In this document: piece by piece, positions 8,540 through 16,010 of the stretch | Layout: each line of letters begins with the position of its first letter | Numbering within the stretch: position 1 is the first letter of the stretch | The notes under the pieces: generated by a model | What the model was told of the DNA's origin: nothing | Databases searched by the model: none | What the model saw: the letters and a program-made list of their open reading frames with translations, nothing else | Assembly (NCBI GenBank): GCA_023433265.1 | Contig: JAEZDR010000036.1 | Span: 1 to 18,761 of the forward strand | DNA length: 18,761 nucleotides | Direction: 5' to 3' | DNA from: Bacteroidota bacterium | Lineage (GTDB): Bacteria > Bacteroidota > Bacteroidia > Chitinophagales > Chitinophagaceae | Program-made: the position numbers and the translations under genes

Positions 8540-9199
8540 TTAATTCAATCCTAAAATAGAGAACACCTCCACTCCGTCACGGTTATTTAACGCTTTTGAA
8601 GTGGCCCTTTCAGGGTGCGGCATCATTCCGAACACATTGCCTTCTTTATTCCTGATACCGGCTATATTCCTACAGGCGCCGTTCGGATTGCAGAAGTTGT
8701 CAGTAGTGCCTGCTTCTGTACAATAGCGAAAGATAACCTGGTTGTCTTTTTCCAGTTGGTCCAGAACGTTGTCAGGGGCAAAATACCTTCCGTCACCATG
8801 AGCGATGGGTATTTGCAAAGGCTTTTTGCCTTTTGCCTGTATATGCACGTTTTTACAGATAAACTGTTGATTCGCATTCTGCAAGAGCACCCCCGGGAGC
8901 AAATGGCTTTCGCAAAGAATCTGGAAACCGTTACATACACCTAATACTTTGCCTCCCTTATTGGCGAACTCTATTATGCTCTGCATCATAGGGCTGAACC
9001 GTGCGATGGCACCACACCTTAGGTAATCTCCATATGAAAAGCCACCCGGAAGTACAATACAATCCTGGCTGGTAAACATGCTGAGGTCTTTGTCCTTATG
9101 CCAGAGCATGATCACTTCCTTGTTAAGGTCGTTTTGCAATGCATGCTGCATATCCCTGTCGCAATTAGAGCCAGGAAATACTACTACGCCAAACTTCAT
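8540..9199 (-). CDS. purQ: Phosphoribosylformylglycinamidine synthase subunit PurQ (glutamine amidotransferase)
   Basis: A 219-residue class I glutamine amidotransferase. It begins with the PurQ-typical MKFGVVVFPGSNCDRDM, has PGGFSYGDYLRCGAIARFSP (51-70), the nucleophile Cys89 in GVCNGFQIL, and the His195/Glu197 pair in MPHPERA. PurQ releases ammonia from glutamine for PurL in the fourth step of de novo purine synthesis; a separate PurQ implies partner PurL and PurS encoded elsewhere. The length is normal and all catalytic residues are present. It lies 35 nt downstream of the BatA-like gene. A TATTTTTG sequence on the minus strand (9204-9211) matches the Bacteroidota -7 box but lies almost against the ATG and has no clear -33 partner, so an own promoter is uncertain. 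Confidence 0.97.
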   Translation of the reverse strand: MKFGVVVFPGSNCDRDMQHALQNDLNKEVIMLWHKDKDLSMFTSQDCIVLPGGFSYGDYLRCGAIARFSPMMQSIIEFANKGGKVLGVCNGFQILCESHLLPGVLLQNANQQFICKNVHIQAKGKKPLQIPIAHGDGRYFAPDNVLDQLEKDNQVIFRYCTEAGTTDNFCNPNGACRNIAGIRNKEGNVFGMMPHPERATSKALNNRDGVEVFSILGLN

Positions 9200-9234
9200 G
9201 GTTCAAAAATAGTCATTCTATTTTTCAGTATCAT

Positions 9235-10242
9235 CTATGGAAACTTCCGTAAAAAGGTTAACCTCAAAATACCTTCAAGTAGCAGGGCTGTCAAAGCTGC
9301 TATAACCCAGGGCTGGTAAACGTCTTCATAACGATTAAAAACAGTTGACTTTATCTTGGATTTTTCGAGCTGGTTAATGCTAACATATATTTTTTCAAGG
9401 GCTTCTTTATTGGCAGCATGAAAGTAATGGCCATTGGTTTCAGCAGCTAACTGCTTAAGTAAACCCTCATTAAAATCAAGACGCTTTGCCTGGTTGATGG
9501 TTCCAAAAGGAGTATTTACCGTTTCTTCCATTTCTTTTTCGCTACCGATTCCTATTGAGTAGATTTTAATGTTGTACAACTTGGCCATGTTCTTGGCTAT
9601 ATCCGGCGGCACCACTCCGCCAAAGTCTACTCCGTCAGTAAGAAGTATAATTATTTTGCTCCTTGCATTGCTGGCTCTTAACCTGTCAACCGATGTGGCC
9701 AAACCAGAGCCGATAGCGGTGCCGTCATCTAAAAGGTAGCCGCTTTGTATTTCATTTATTTGATTAATTACTGTTCTATGATCAGTTGTTATCGGGCATA
9801 ATGTATAACTCTGGTTACTGAAGATTACAATACCAATCCTGTCGCCAGTTCGGTTGTTTACAAAGTCGGTTGCTACTTGTTTTGCAGCCTCGAGGCGGTT
9901 GGGCGAAAAGTCCCTTGCCATCATACTGCCGCTTATATCGAAGCATAGTACAATGTCGATTCCTTCCCCTTCAAGTTGTTTTTCCTGGTTTACCAGTTGC
10001 GGCCTCGCTATGGCAACAACAAGACAAAAGATGGCTACCATTCTCAAGGCAAAAGGAATATGATTTAGCAGTTGCGCAAACGATTGATCAGGCTCTATGA
10101 AGTGGGTAGTTGTAACCATCATCCACGCTTCATTCTTCTTCCTTCGCGCCAGGTACTCAATTACCAGTATGGGAATCAACAGCAATAATGCAAGCAGCCA
10201 GGGGTAAGCAAACTCTATATTTCCTAACCAGTTTCTAATCAT
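9235..10242 (-). CDS. batA: BatA-like von Willebrand factor A domain membrane protein
   Basis: A 335-residue protein of the aerotolerance (Bat) family. Two N-terminal transmembrane helices (about 12-32 and 62-80, the latter followed by ARPQ) precede a VWA domain (about 93-290) with a complete MIDAS metal site: DISGS at 102-106, Thr175 and Asp203 in LTDG. A final transmembrane helix lies at about 311-330. BatA proteins act in the envelope of Bacteroidota, apparently in a complex controlled by the MoxR ATPase, and have been linked to oxidative and envelope stress; the exact mechanism is not known. The start codon overlaps the previous gene in ATGA, implying coupled translation. No BatB (VWA-TPR) or further Bat gene follows; purQ is next. 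Confidence 0.9.
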   Translation of the reverse strand: MIRNWLGNIEFAYPWLLALLLLIPILVIEYLARRKKNEAWMMVTTTHFIEPDQSFAQLLNHIPFALRMVAIFCLVVAIARPQLVNQEKQLEGEGIDIVLCFDISGSMMARDFSPNRLEAAKQVATDFVNNRTGDRIGIVIFSNQSYTLCPITTDHRTVINQINEIQSGYLLDDGTAIGSGLATSVDRLRASNARSKIIILLTDGVDFGGVVPPDIAKNMAKLYNIKIYSIGIGSEKEMEETVNTPFGTINQAKRLDFNEGLLKQLAAETNGHYFHAANKEALEKIYVSINQLEKSKIKSTVFNRYEDVYQPWVIAALTALLLEGILRLTFLRKFP

Positions 10243-11150
10243 CTTTCCCTCTCCATTTGTTCAATCAATGCACTGGTAACTTCAAATGCTTCTTTCCTGT
10301 CCTCTTCACTTGCAGGGTATTTTGCAAACTTCACGGCATCTGCAAGCCGCATAAACTGGAAGAAGCTTCTCTTTGTTTTGTCATCATCCAGTTTGCCTGA
10401 GAGGATAATCATCAATTCGTCGGAGGTAGCGTGTAAAGCACGTCCGAGATTTCTTTTGGCAAGATAAGTTCTGTAAATATTGTCAAGCTGCGTCAAGTAT
10501 CCCGTTGTGCTTAGTTTAGCTTCCTCCTGTTGTAACTTTTTGAGTTCCTTCTTTGCCCAATCATAGGCATTCTCTCTCGCAACTGGTCCGGGTTCGTTCC
10601 GCCTCTTTTTCTTCTGCCTTCGAAAAAGGTAGGCTAATAAAAGCAAGCCAAGGATAATGACGGCTCCGATGATGTAAATACTAAAATCGGTGCGTTCCTT
10701 TACCTCTATTATGGGTTTGATGGGATGGTAGTCTTCCATAGCCGAAACATCTACCGGCAGCACATCTATTCCGATGCTGTCGGTAGTTATCGCCCGACGA
10801 TTATTTCCATCAGCTACCAGCACCTGAATTGGCGGAATCCGCCAATGACCCGAATCAAAAGAAGTGAGTATAAAGCGTTGGGACATGCTTAGGCTTGCTC
10901 CAACCTTTATAGTATCTATCTTCTCTGCCTTCACCAGTTCAAAACTGTTGAATGCAGCAGGCAGGTTAAACCATTGCACCACTTGGTGGCGGCCATAAAC
11001 CAGGTCATCCAGGCGCACTTCTAAAACCAGTTGCTCACCAATCAATATCTGGTCCCTATCTGTGGTTGTCGTTAAGGTTTGGGAGATGGCACAAAAGCTG
11101 AGCAATAGAAGTAGGAGAGTATATGTGGCAATCTTAATCAATAGTCTCAT
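10239..11150 (-). CDS. BatD/DUF4381-like membrane protein of the MoxR-DUF58-VWA cluster
   Basis: A 303-residue protein when started at the ATG at 11150. This choice places a signal or anchor helix at the N-terminus (1-24) and an 11-nt gap after the DUF58 gene; the frame is open to 11243, but that would overlap the DUF58 gene and hide the signal. Residues about 25-140 look like a periplasmic beta-sandwich (DRDQILIGEQLVLEV resembles BatD-type domains). A transmembrane helix lies at about 156-176, followed by a very basic stop-transfer (RRQKKKRR), and a helical cytoplasmic tail (190-303) resembles the DUF4381 C-terminus. The position between DUF58 and a VWA gene is the usual place for such a protein. 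It probably anchors or senses for the MoxR/DUF58/VWA machinery; this is inference from gene order. Confidence 0.75.
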   Translation of the reverse strand: MRLLIKIATYTLLLLLLSFCAISQTLTTTTDRDQILIGEQLVLEVRLDDLVYGRHQVVQWFNLPAAFNSFELVKAEKIDTIKVGASLSMSQRFILTSFDSGHWRIPPIQVLVADGNNRRAITTDSIGIDVLPVDVSAMEDYHPIKPIIEVKERTDFSIYIIGAVIILGLLLLAYLFRRQKKKRRNEPGPVARENAYDWAKKELKKLQQEEAKLSTTGYLTQLDNIYRTYLAKRNLGRALHATSDELMIILSGKLDDDKTKRSFFQFMRLADAVKFAKYPASEEDRKEAFEVTSALIEQMERER

Positions 11151-11161
11151 CCTTACTGCTG

Positions 11162-12034
11162 TTAAGCACGCCTGATAAAAAATTGCTGCAAGGCTTTTAC
11201 ATAATCTGCACCGGTTTCCAGTTGCATCAGGTCGGCTCCACATTCTTTGAATACACGTTCCGCGTCTCCTTTTATCCTTTCAAACTGCTGTTTGTAGGCG
11301 AGCCTTGTGGCCGTGTCGTTCGTGTTTAATATTCTTTCTGCGCCCGTTTCAGCATCTTTTATCCTTATCCGCCCAACGGCAGGAAGTTCATCATCGCGTT
11401 TGTCATAAACCTGGATGCCAATCACATCATGCCGTTTGTTAGCAACCCGCAAAGCCTCCCTGTATCCTTCATCGGCAAAGTCGGAGAGGATAAAAACGAT
11501 GCTTTTATGCCGGGTTACTTTGTTAAGATAACCAAGTGCTTTTCCTATCTCAGTTGACTTAGCTTTCGGTTGGAAGGAGAGCATTTCCCTTACCATGTAC
11601 AAAACATGATCCTTACCTTTTTTAGCCACCATAAACTTCTCTACTGTCTCACTGAAGAAAATCAGGCCTGCTTTATCGTTGTTGGTAATGGCAGAAAAAG
11701 CGAGCACGGCGGCCACTTCGGTTATCAGGTCTCTCTTTAACTGGTTGCTTGTACCGAATAACGAACTGGCGCTTACGTCTATCAATAGGTAAACGGTTAG
11801 TTCGCGTTCCTCTTCAAACAGCTTTGTATAGGCATTGCCCATACGAGCAGAAACGTTCCAGTCTATAAATCTTATATCATCTCCTGCCGTATACTCCCGA
11901 ACCTCCCTAAAGGCCATACCTCTTCCTTTAAAGGCTGTGTGGTACTCACCTGTAAAAAGATGGTTGGTTAATCGCTTGCTTTTTATTTCAAGGTCCCTCA
12001 CTTTCTTCATGATATCTGCGGCAGAAAGATTCAT
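11162..12034 (-). CDS. DUF58 domain-containing protein
   Basis: A 290-residue cytoplasmic protein without membrane segments. It carries the DUF58 signature DIRFIDWNVSARMG (53-66), followed by a VWA-like fold with DVSAS (86-90), a partial MIDAS motif, and LSDFADEG near residue 183. DUF58 proteins are almost always encoded next to MoxR ATPases and are thought to be their client or adaptor. The start ATG shares one base with the MoxR stop codon (TAATG), indicating translational coupling. The length is normal for the short soluble form found in Bacteroidota. Confidence 0.92.
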   Translation of the reverse strand: MNLSAADIMKKVRDLEIKSKRLTNHLFTGEYHTAFKGRGMAFREVREYTAGDDIRFIDWNVSARMGNAYTKLFEEERELTVYLLIDVSASSLFGTSNQLKRDLITEVAAVLAFSAITNNDKAGLIFFSETVEKFMVAKKGKDHVLYMVREMLSFQPKAKSTEIGKALGYLNKVTRHKSIVFILSDFADEGYREALRVANKRHDVIGIQVYDKRDDELPAVGRIRIKDAETGAERILNTNDTATRLAYKQQFERIKGDAERVFKECGADLMQLETGADYVKALQQFFIRRA

Positions 12035-13032
12035 TACGGTACCTGTGTGTTTCTGAGAATTTGGTCAACTATATTCTCCGATTTTATGTTTTCAGCTTCT
12101 GCTTCATATGTAAGCCCTATCCTATGCCTTAACACGTCATGCGCAATTGCCTTCACGTCTTCAGGAATTACGTAGCCCCTGTGTTTCATAAATGCGTGTG
12201 CTTTGGCTGCAAGAGCAAGGTTAATGCTCGCCCTTGGAGAGCCACCATAACTGATGAGGGGTTTTAATTTTGCAAGGTTATATTCATCAGGCTTCCGGGT
12301 GGCAACCACTATATCGATGATGTATCGTTCCAGCTTAGCGTCGAGGTACACCCTTCTCATTAGTCTCCTTGCTTCCATCACTTGCGATAGTTGCACAAGT
12401 GGTCGTAATTGCGACGGTTCATCGCCTTGCACCTGCTGCCGCAGTATCAACATTTCCTCTTCTTTTGAAGGATAATCTACTACCACTTTCAGCATAAACC
12501 TGTCTACCTGTGCTTCGGGGAGGGGATAAGTTCCTTCCTGCTCCAGCGGGTTTTGGGTTGCCAGTACAAGGAAAGGTTCTTCTAGTTTGTAAGAGATCTC
12601 GCCTATTGTAACCTGCTTTTCCTGCATGGCTTCCAGCAATGCGCTTTGCACTTTAGCCGGTGCCCGGTTTATTTCATCGGCCAGGATGAAGTTGGCAAAT
12701 ACGGGACCTTTTCGCACCATGAACTCATTCCTTGCCTGGTTGTAGATCATGGTTCCTATTACGTCGGCCGGCAAAAGGTCGGGAGTAAACTGGATGCGGC
12801 TAAACCTTGCATGCACAATGCGCGCAAGACTCTTAATGCTCAAGGTTTTCGCCAGCCCCGGCACCCCTTCTAAAAGCACATGTCCATTGCTTAGTAAGCC
12901 AATCAGCAACCTGTCAATCATGTATTGCTGTCCAACAACAGCATTGTTTATCTCAGACTTGATTACATCGATAAACCCGCTATTCTCTACAATTTGTTCC
13001 TGTATTCTTTTAATTTCTTCTGATGCCTGCAT
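12034..13032 (-). CDS. MoxR-family AAA+ ATPase
   Basis: A 332-residue AAA+ ATPase with all core motifs: Walker A GVPGLAKT (56-63), Walker B FILADE (115-120) followed by INRAPAKVQSALLEAMQE, sensor 1 ATQNP (158-162), an arginine-rich VDRF segment and sensor 2 GSPRAS (264-269). MoxR ATPases act as chaperone-like remodelers that mature or regulate VWA-containing partners. It is the first gene of the coupled MoxR-DUF58-BatD/DUF4381-BatA set, 37 nt after the Fe-S protein gene. The MoxR subfamily is clear; its precise client is not. Confidence 0.95.
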   Translation of the reverse strand: MQASEEIKRIQEQIVENSGFIDVIKSEINNAVVGQQYMIDRLLIGLLSNGHVLLEGVPGLAKTLSIKSLARIVHARFSRIQFTPDLLPADVIGTMIYNQARNEFMVRKGPVFANFILADEINRAPAKVQSALLEAMQEKQVTIGEISYKLEEPFLVLATQNPLEQEGTYPLPEAQVDRFMLKVVVDYPSKEEEMLILRQQVQGDEPSQLRPLVQLSQVMEARRLMRRVYLDAKLERYIIDIVVATRKPDEYNLAKLKPLISYGGSPRASINLALAAKAHAFMKHRGYVIPEDVKAIAHDVLRHRIGLTYEAEAENIKSENIVDQILRNTQVP

Positions 13033-13069
13033 TGCTGGTGTTAAAGCTTGGCGTTATAGATAGATTGTA

Positions 13070-14395
13070 TTATGAACGCATTTCTTCTGCCCACTTGTCC
13101 CTGTCGTCCGGAGAAAATTTCCAGGGGGCGAAATTGTTCTCGATATTGCTGAACATGCCATTCCACTCCTGTGGCGCATTGCTTTCCTCCATTACGAGGT
13201 AACGCTTCAGTTGGTTGATAATGTGCAATGGATGAATGCCTACCGGGCACTCCTCCACGCAGGCCTGGCAACTTGTACAAGCCCTTAATTCTTCTTCGGT
13301 TATATAGTCCCTTAACAACGATTTTCCGTCATCCTTAAACTCGCCGTTCTTGTTTATGTTCTTTCCTATCTCTTCAGCCCTGTCTCTCGTGTCCATCATT
13401 ATCTTGCGGGGGCTTAATAGTTTCCCCGTGATGTTTGCGGGGCAGGCTGCAGTACATCTGCCGCACTCTGTACAACTGTAAGCATCCAAAACATTCTTCC
13501 AGCTTAGATCAAATATATCCTTCGCACCAAACTTCTTTGGTTGCTCGGAAGCAGCATCGCCGGCGGGCGCCTTGTCGGGCTCCATTGCGTACAATACCTC
13601 GTTTTGGATCTCAAGCATATTATTCATCTTTCCTTGTGGTTGCAGGCGCATATAATACGCATTAGGAAAGGCAAACATGATGTGCAGGTGCTTAGAATAA
13701 GGGAGGTAATTGAGGAAAGCGAAAATACCAATAATGTGCAGCCACCAGGCGCTGCGCTCTATGCTTATTAGTGTGTTTGCATCCAGCGAAGCGAACGCGG
13801 GGGCTATCATCCCTGAAAACCAGAAGCTGCCAACATCATGGTAAGATGCATGTCCTTGTAGTTGGAGCGCTCGGTCAGCAGCATTCATTAAAAGAAAGAG
13901 GCTCATCAAAACAATCTCCGTAAAAAGGATGATGTTCGCGTCTTTAAAAGGAAATCCCTTGAGTTCACGGTTCCTGAACCTCCTAAGTTTAAGAATGTTT
14001 CTTCTAATGAGGAAGATCACACACGCAAAAAGGACTGTAACTGCAAGGAATTCGAAAGCATTTATGAGCCATGCATAGGTTCTGCCCATTGGGGCGGCAA
14101 ACAACCTGTGTTTTCCTAACAGCCCATCAAGCGCAATCTCTAAAACTTCTATGTTAATGATGATAAAGCCTGCATAAATAAAAAAGTGCATTACCGCCAC
14201 CAATGGGTATTTAAACATCTTTTTCTGCCCAAAAGCCAGTAATAACACATTCTTCCATCGCTGCCCCTTATCGTTAGAGAGGTCCTCATCTCTACCGAGT
14301 AAAATATTACGCCTGATTTGCAAGATGTTTTTTGTAAACAGCCAAACGGCCGCACCTGCAAGGAGAAGGAAGAGTACCTGTTGAATAAACTGCAT
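13070..14395 (-). CDS. Membrane-bound Fe-S oxidoreductase subunit (HdrE-like membrane domain plus 2x[4Fe-4S] ferredoxin domain)
   Basis: A 441-residue protein from the ATG at 14395. Further in-frame starts at 14437 and 14455 (TTG) would cover a possible -7 element and add no recognisable signal. The N-terminal half has about five or six transmembrane helices with scattered His residues, resembling a cytochrome b-type quinone-interacting domain of the nitrate reductase gamma/HdrE kind. The C-terminal part holds two [4Fe-4S] motifs, CTECGRCTAACP (Cys308/311/314/318) and CTSCQACVEECP (Cys373/376/379/383). Such proteins move electrons between the quinone pool and a CCG-domain (HdrB/GlpC-like) partner. 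No CCG partner gene follows here, since MoxR begins 37 nt downstream. The physiological donor and acceptor are unknown. Confidence 0.85.
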   Translation of the reverse strand: MQFIQQVLFLLLAGAAVWLFTKNILQIRRNILLGRDEDLSNDKGQRWKNVLLLAFGQKKMFKYPLVAVMHFFIYAGFIIINIEVLEIALDGLLGKHRLFAAPMGRTYAWLINAFEFLAVTVLFACVIFLIRRNILKLRRFRNRELKGFPFKDANIILFTEIVLMSLFLLMNAADRALQLQGHASYHDVGSFWFSGMIAPAFASLDANTLISIERSAWWLHIIGIFAFLNYLPYSKHLHIMFAFPNAYYMRLQPQGKMNNMLEIQNEVLYAMEPDKAPAGDAASEQPKKFGAKDIFDLSWKNVLDAYSCTECGRCTAACPANITGKLLSPRKIMMDTRDRAEEIGKNINKNGEFKDDGKSLLRDYITEEELRACTSCQACVEECPVGIHPLHIINQLKRYLVMEESNAPQEWNGMFSNIENNFAPWKFSPDDRDKWAEEMRS

Positions 14396-14414
14396 ATTCA
14401 AAATCTGTAAGGTG

Positions 14415-14422
14415 CTAAGATA
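14415..14422 (-). promoter_or_regulatory. Possible -7 element for the Fe-S protein operon
   Basis: On the minus strand TATCTTAG differs from the Bacteroidota -7 consensus TAnnTTTG by one base and lies about 20 nt upstream of the preferred ATG at 14395. No convincing TTTG -33 element is found at the usual distance, so support is weak. It would head the minus-strand run that includes the Bat genes. Confidence 0.28.
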
Positions 14423-14479
14423 AAGGTGTTGCGTCATATGCAGGTAGCATAACAAAACGGGGGATTGGCTTCAGCTCGT

Positions 14480-14487
14480 TAACTTTG
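14480..14487 (+). promoter_or_regulatory. Candidate -7 promoter element for the PyrR-like gene
   Basis: TAACTTTG matches the Bacteroidota -7 consensus TAnnTTTG exactly and lies 16 nt upstream of the ATG at 14504, in the 108-bp divergent gap. A -33 TTG at optimal spacing is not evident. Confidence 0.4.
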
Positions 14488-14503
14488 GATCATATTCCTC
14501 ATT

Positions 14504-15010
14504 ATGAACAGCGGAAAGTGCCTGTTGGACAAATCAACAGCAGAGATCAAATTAAGCCGGATGGCTTTGGAAATAGCGGAGCAACTAAGCGACGAAGAGG
14601 GCGAGATCATCATTTTTGGGATAGAAAAAAGCGGTACAGTCATAGCCGAACACGTAGCGGCTTATCTGCGCAATCTTAGGAGCAATGTAACGGTAGAGCG
14701 ACTTATTATTAATAAGCAAGACCCGCATGGGGTATCCATCTCAAAAGGGCTTGACCTGAACAATAGGAACGTCATTGTTGCCGATGATGTTAGCAACAGC
14801 GGGCGCACTTTGTTATATGCCATGCAGCCCTTAATGCATTTTTATCCCCGCCGCATACAAACCCTTGTGTTAGTGGAGAGGATGCACAAACAGTTTCCTA
14901 TTAAACCAGACTACGTAGGGCTGAGCGTAGCCACTGCACCGGCAGATTTTATTACTGTAGAAGTGAATGAGTCTGGAATAGAAGGCGCATTTCTGGCAGG
15001 CAAGGCATAA
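14504..15010 (+). CDS. PyrR-like phosphoribosyltransferase
   Basis: A 168-residue type I phosphoribosyltransferase. The PRPP-binding loop is NVIVADDVSNSGRTL (89-103) with the paired acidic residues and the GRT end. An IIIFGIEKSGTVIA segment (35-48) forms the pyrophosphate loop region. The later LVERMHKQFPIKPDYVG segment (123-139) closely follows the PyrR signature (usually DRGH-REL-PI-PD-VG). PyrR proteins bind UMP/PRPP and can act as uracil phosphoribosyltransferases or pyr mRNA attenuators. Here there are no pyr genes nearby and the DRGH Asp and Gly are replaced by Glu and Met, so an enzymatic role on another base is possible. The gene is divergent from the Fe-S protein gene. Confidence 0.85.
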   Translation: MNSGKCLLDKSTAEIKLSRMALEIAEQLSDEEGEIIIFGIEKSGTVIAEHVAAYLRNLRSNVTVERLIINKQDPHGVSISKGLDLNNRNVIVADDVSNSGRTLLYAMQPLMHFYPRRIQTLVLVERMHKQFPIKPDYVGLSVATAPADFITVEVNESGIEGAFLAGKA

Positions 15011-15037
15011 AAAAGGTACGGCTGATAAACCGTACCT
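15009..15037 (-). terminator. Intrinsic terminator on the minus strand (hairpin also after the PyrR-like gene)
   Basis: A perfect 8-bp stem (AGGTACGG 15014-15021 / CCGTACCT 15030-15037) encloses an 8-nt loop. Read on the minus strand it runs into six T (15014-15009), a good intrinsic terminator. Read on the plus strand it is followed by GTTGG with no T run, so it is poor for the PyrR-like gene. The orientation implies transcription arriving from the right on the minus strand. Confidence 0.6.
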
Positions 15038-15074
15038 GTTGGAAAGGAACCAGGAGTTAAGATAAGATATACTG

Positions 15075-15208
15075 TTATGATTCCTCATTCAATATCTCTT
15101 CCAAAACACGAGCTGTTGCGCCGGTTTTACCATTGTTTAACGAAAGCTGAATGCGTTTAACAATAATTTTTTTCGATGCTTTGTTAAACAGTATTTAAAA
15201 ACATTCAT
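15075..15208 (-). other. Possible small unannotated minus-strand gene or RNA
   Basis: On the minus strand a frame ending at the stop 15077-15075 reads as believable protein (..IIVKRIQLSLNNGKTGA.. then TARVLEEILNEES), yet it has no ATG, GTG or TTG start after its upstream stop. The only nearby ATG, at 15208 (MNVFKYCLTKHRKK), is in another frame and would join it through a -1 shift at a run of seven A (complement of T run 15167-15173), a classic slippery heptamer. The minus-strand terminator begins 37 nt after the stop. The alternatives are a decayed gene fragment, a small RNA or chance. Function unknown. Confidence 0.25.
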
Positions 15209-15242
15209 AACTTCACGATCATTCCTCAAACCAAACATTTCT

Positions 15243-15941
15243 ATGGCAAAAGCATCAAAGAAAAAAGCAGCGCCAAAAAAAGCTTCTCCCCGCAAAACTG
15301 CCTCGAAGAAAGCTGCTAGACCCGCAACCAAAAAACCCGCTGCAAAAGCAGCAAATACCAAGAAAAAAACAGTAAAAAAAGCTGCTCCCAAAAAAGCCGC
15401 AAAAAAAACTGCTTCAAAAAAAGTTGCTGCTAAAAAAGCTGCTCCTAAAAAAGCAGTCGCAAAGAAGAGCGTTAAAAAAGCCAGCCCTAAAAAAGCTGCG
15501 CCTAAGGCTGCACCCAAAAAGGCAAGTAAGAAAAGCCCAATAAGGAAGGCTGCAGCTAAGAAAGCAGCTCCTAAAAAACAAGCAAAGAAGAGCCCTCCTA
15601 AAAAAGCACCGGCTAAAAAAGCAATTAAGGGTAAAAATGCTCCTAAGAAAGCCGTGAAGAAGGTGGCTGCAGTTAAACGTGTGGTAAAAAAAGCTGCACC
15701 TCGTAAAGCGCCCGCTGCCCCCAGCCGAAAAGCAAACCCAACTAAAAAGAAAGCTCCGGCAAAAAGAACGGCAAACGCTGAACCTATGATGGAGAACGCA
15801 GCAGTTACCAACACGCCGGTGGACAGGTTTGAAAACAAGAACCTGGAAGAAACGCCTGCCCCTGTAGAGCAGCAGGAAGAGGGAAACAAAATGGAGTTGC
15901 CGCCAGATGATACTACGCCAGTTAGGGAGCAAAAAGTTTAG
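15243..15941 (+). CDS. Histone H1-like Lys/Ala/Pro-rich DNA-binding protein with acidic tail
   Basis: A 232-residue protein. Residues 1-176 are almost wholly Lys, Ala, Pro, Ser and Thr arranged as irregular repeats of KKAAPKKA type, like the C-terminal tail of histone H1 and bacterial Hc1/AlgP-type proteins. Residues 177-232 are a distinct, acidic, low-complexity tail (many Glu and Asp). The protein is expected to be disordered and to bind or condense DNA or RNA through charge. The reading frame uses many AAA codons, giving A-tracts up to 8 nt (15401-15408). Long frames on the opposite strand are a by-product of this composition. The gene stands alone, with a stem-loop 30 nt after the stop. 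Its target and regulation are unknown. Confidence 0.85.
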   Translation: MAKASKKKAAPKKASPRKTASKKAARPATKKPAAKAANTKKKTVKKAAPKKAAKKTASKKVAAKKAAPKKAVAKKSVKKASPKKAAPKAAPKKASKKSPIRKAAAKKAAPKKQAKKSPPKKAPAKKAIKGKNAPKKAVKKVAAVKRVVKKAAPRKAPAAPSRKANPTKKKAPAKRTANAEPMMENAAVTNTPVDRFENKNLEETPAPVEQQEEGNKMELPPDDTTPVREQKV

Positions 15942-15970
15942 GCTAATAATATAGTTAAATAATGACGAGT

Positions 15971-15991
15971 AGGCTGCCCCAGTGGCAGCCT
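15971..15991 (+). terminator. Stem-loop after the H1-like gene, weak terminator candidate
   Basis: A perfect 8-bp stem, AGGCTGCC (15971-15978) / GGCAGCCT (15984-15991), has a 5-nt loop. It is followed by GCTTCATATT, only weakly T-rich, so termination efficiency is doubtful and readthrough into the acetyltransferase gene at 16011 is possible. Confidence 0.45.
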
Positions 15992-16010
15992 GCTTCATAT
16001 TAACACCTTC

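Noticed and set aside
10239..11243. Longer start (11243) for the BatD/DUF4381-like protein
   Set aside because: It would overlap the DUF58 gene by about 80 nt and put 31 unlike residues before a clear signal sequence that begins at 11150.
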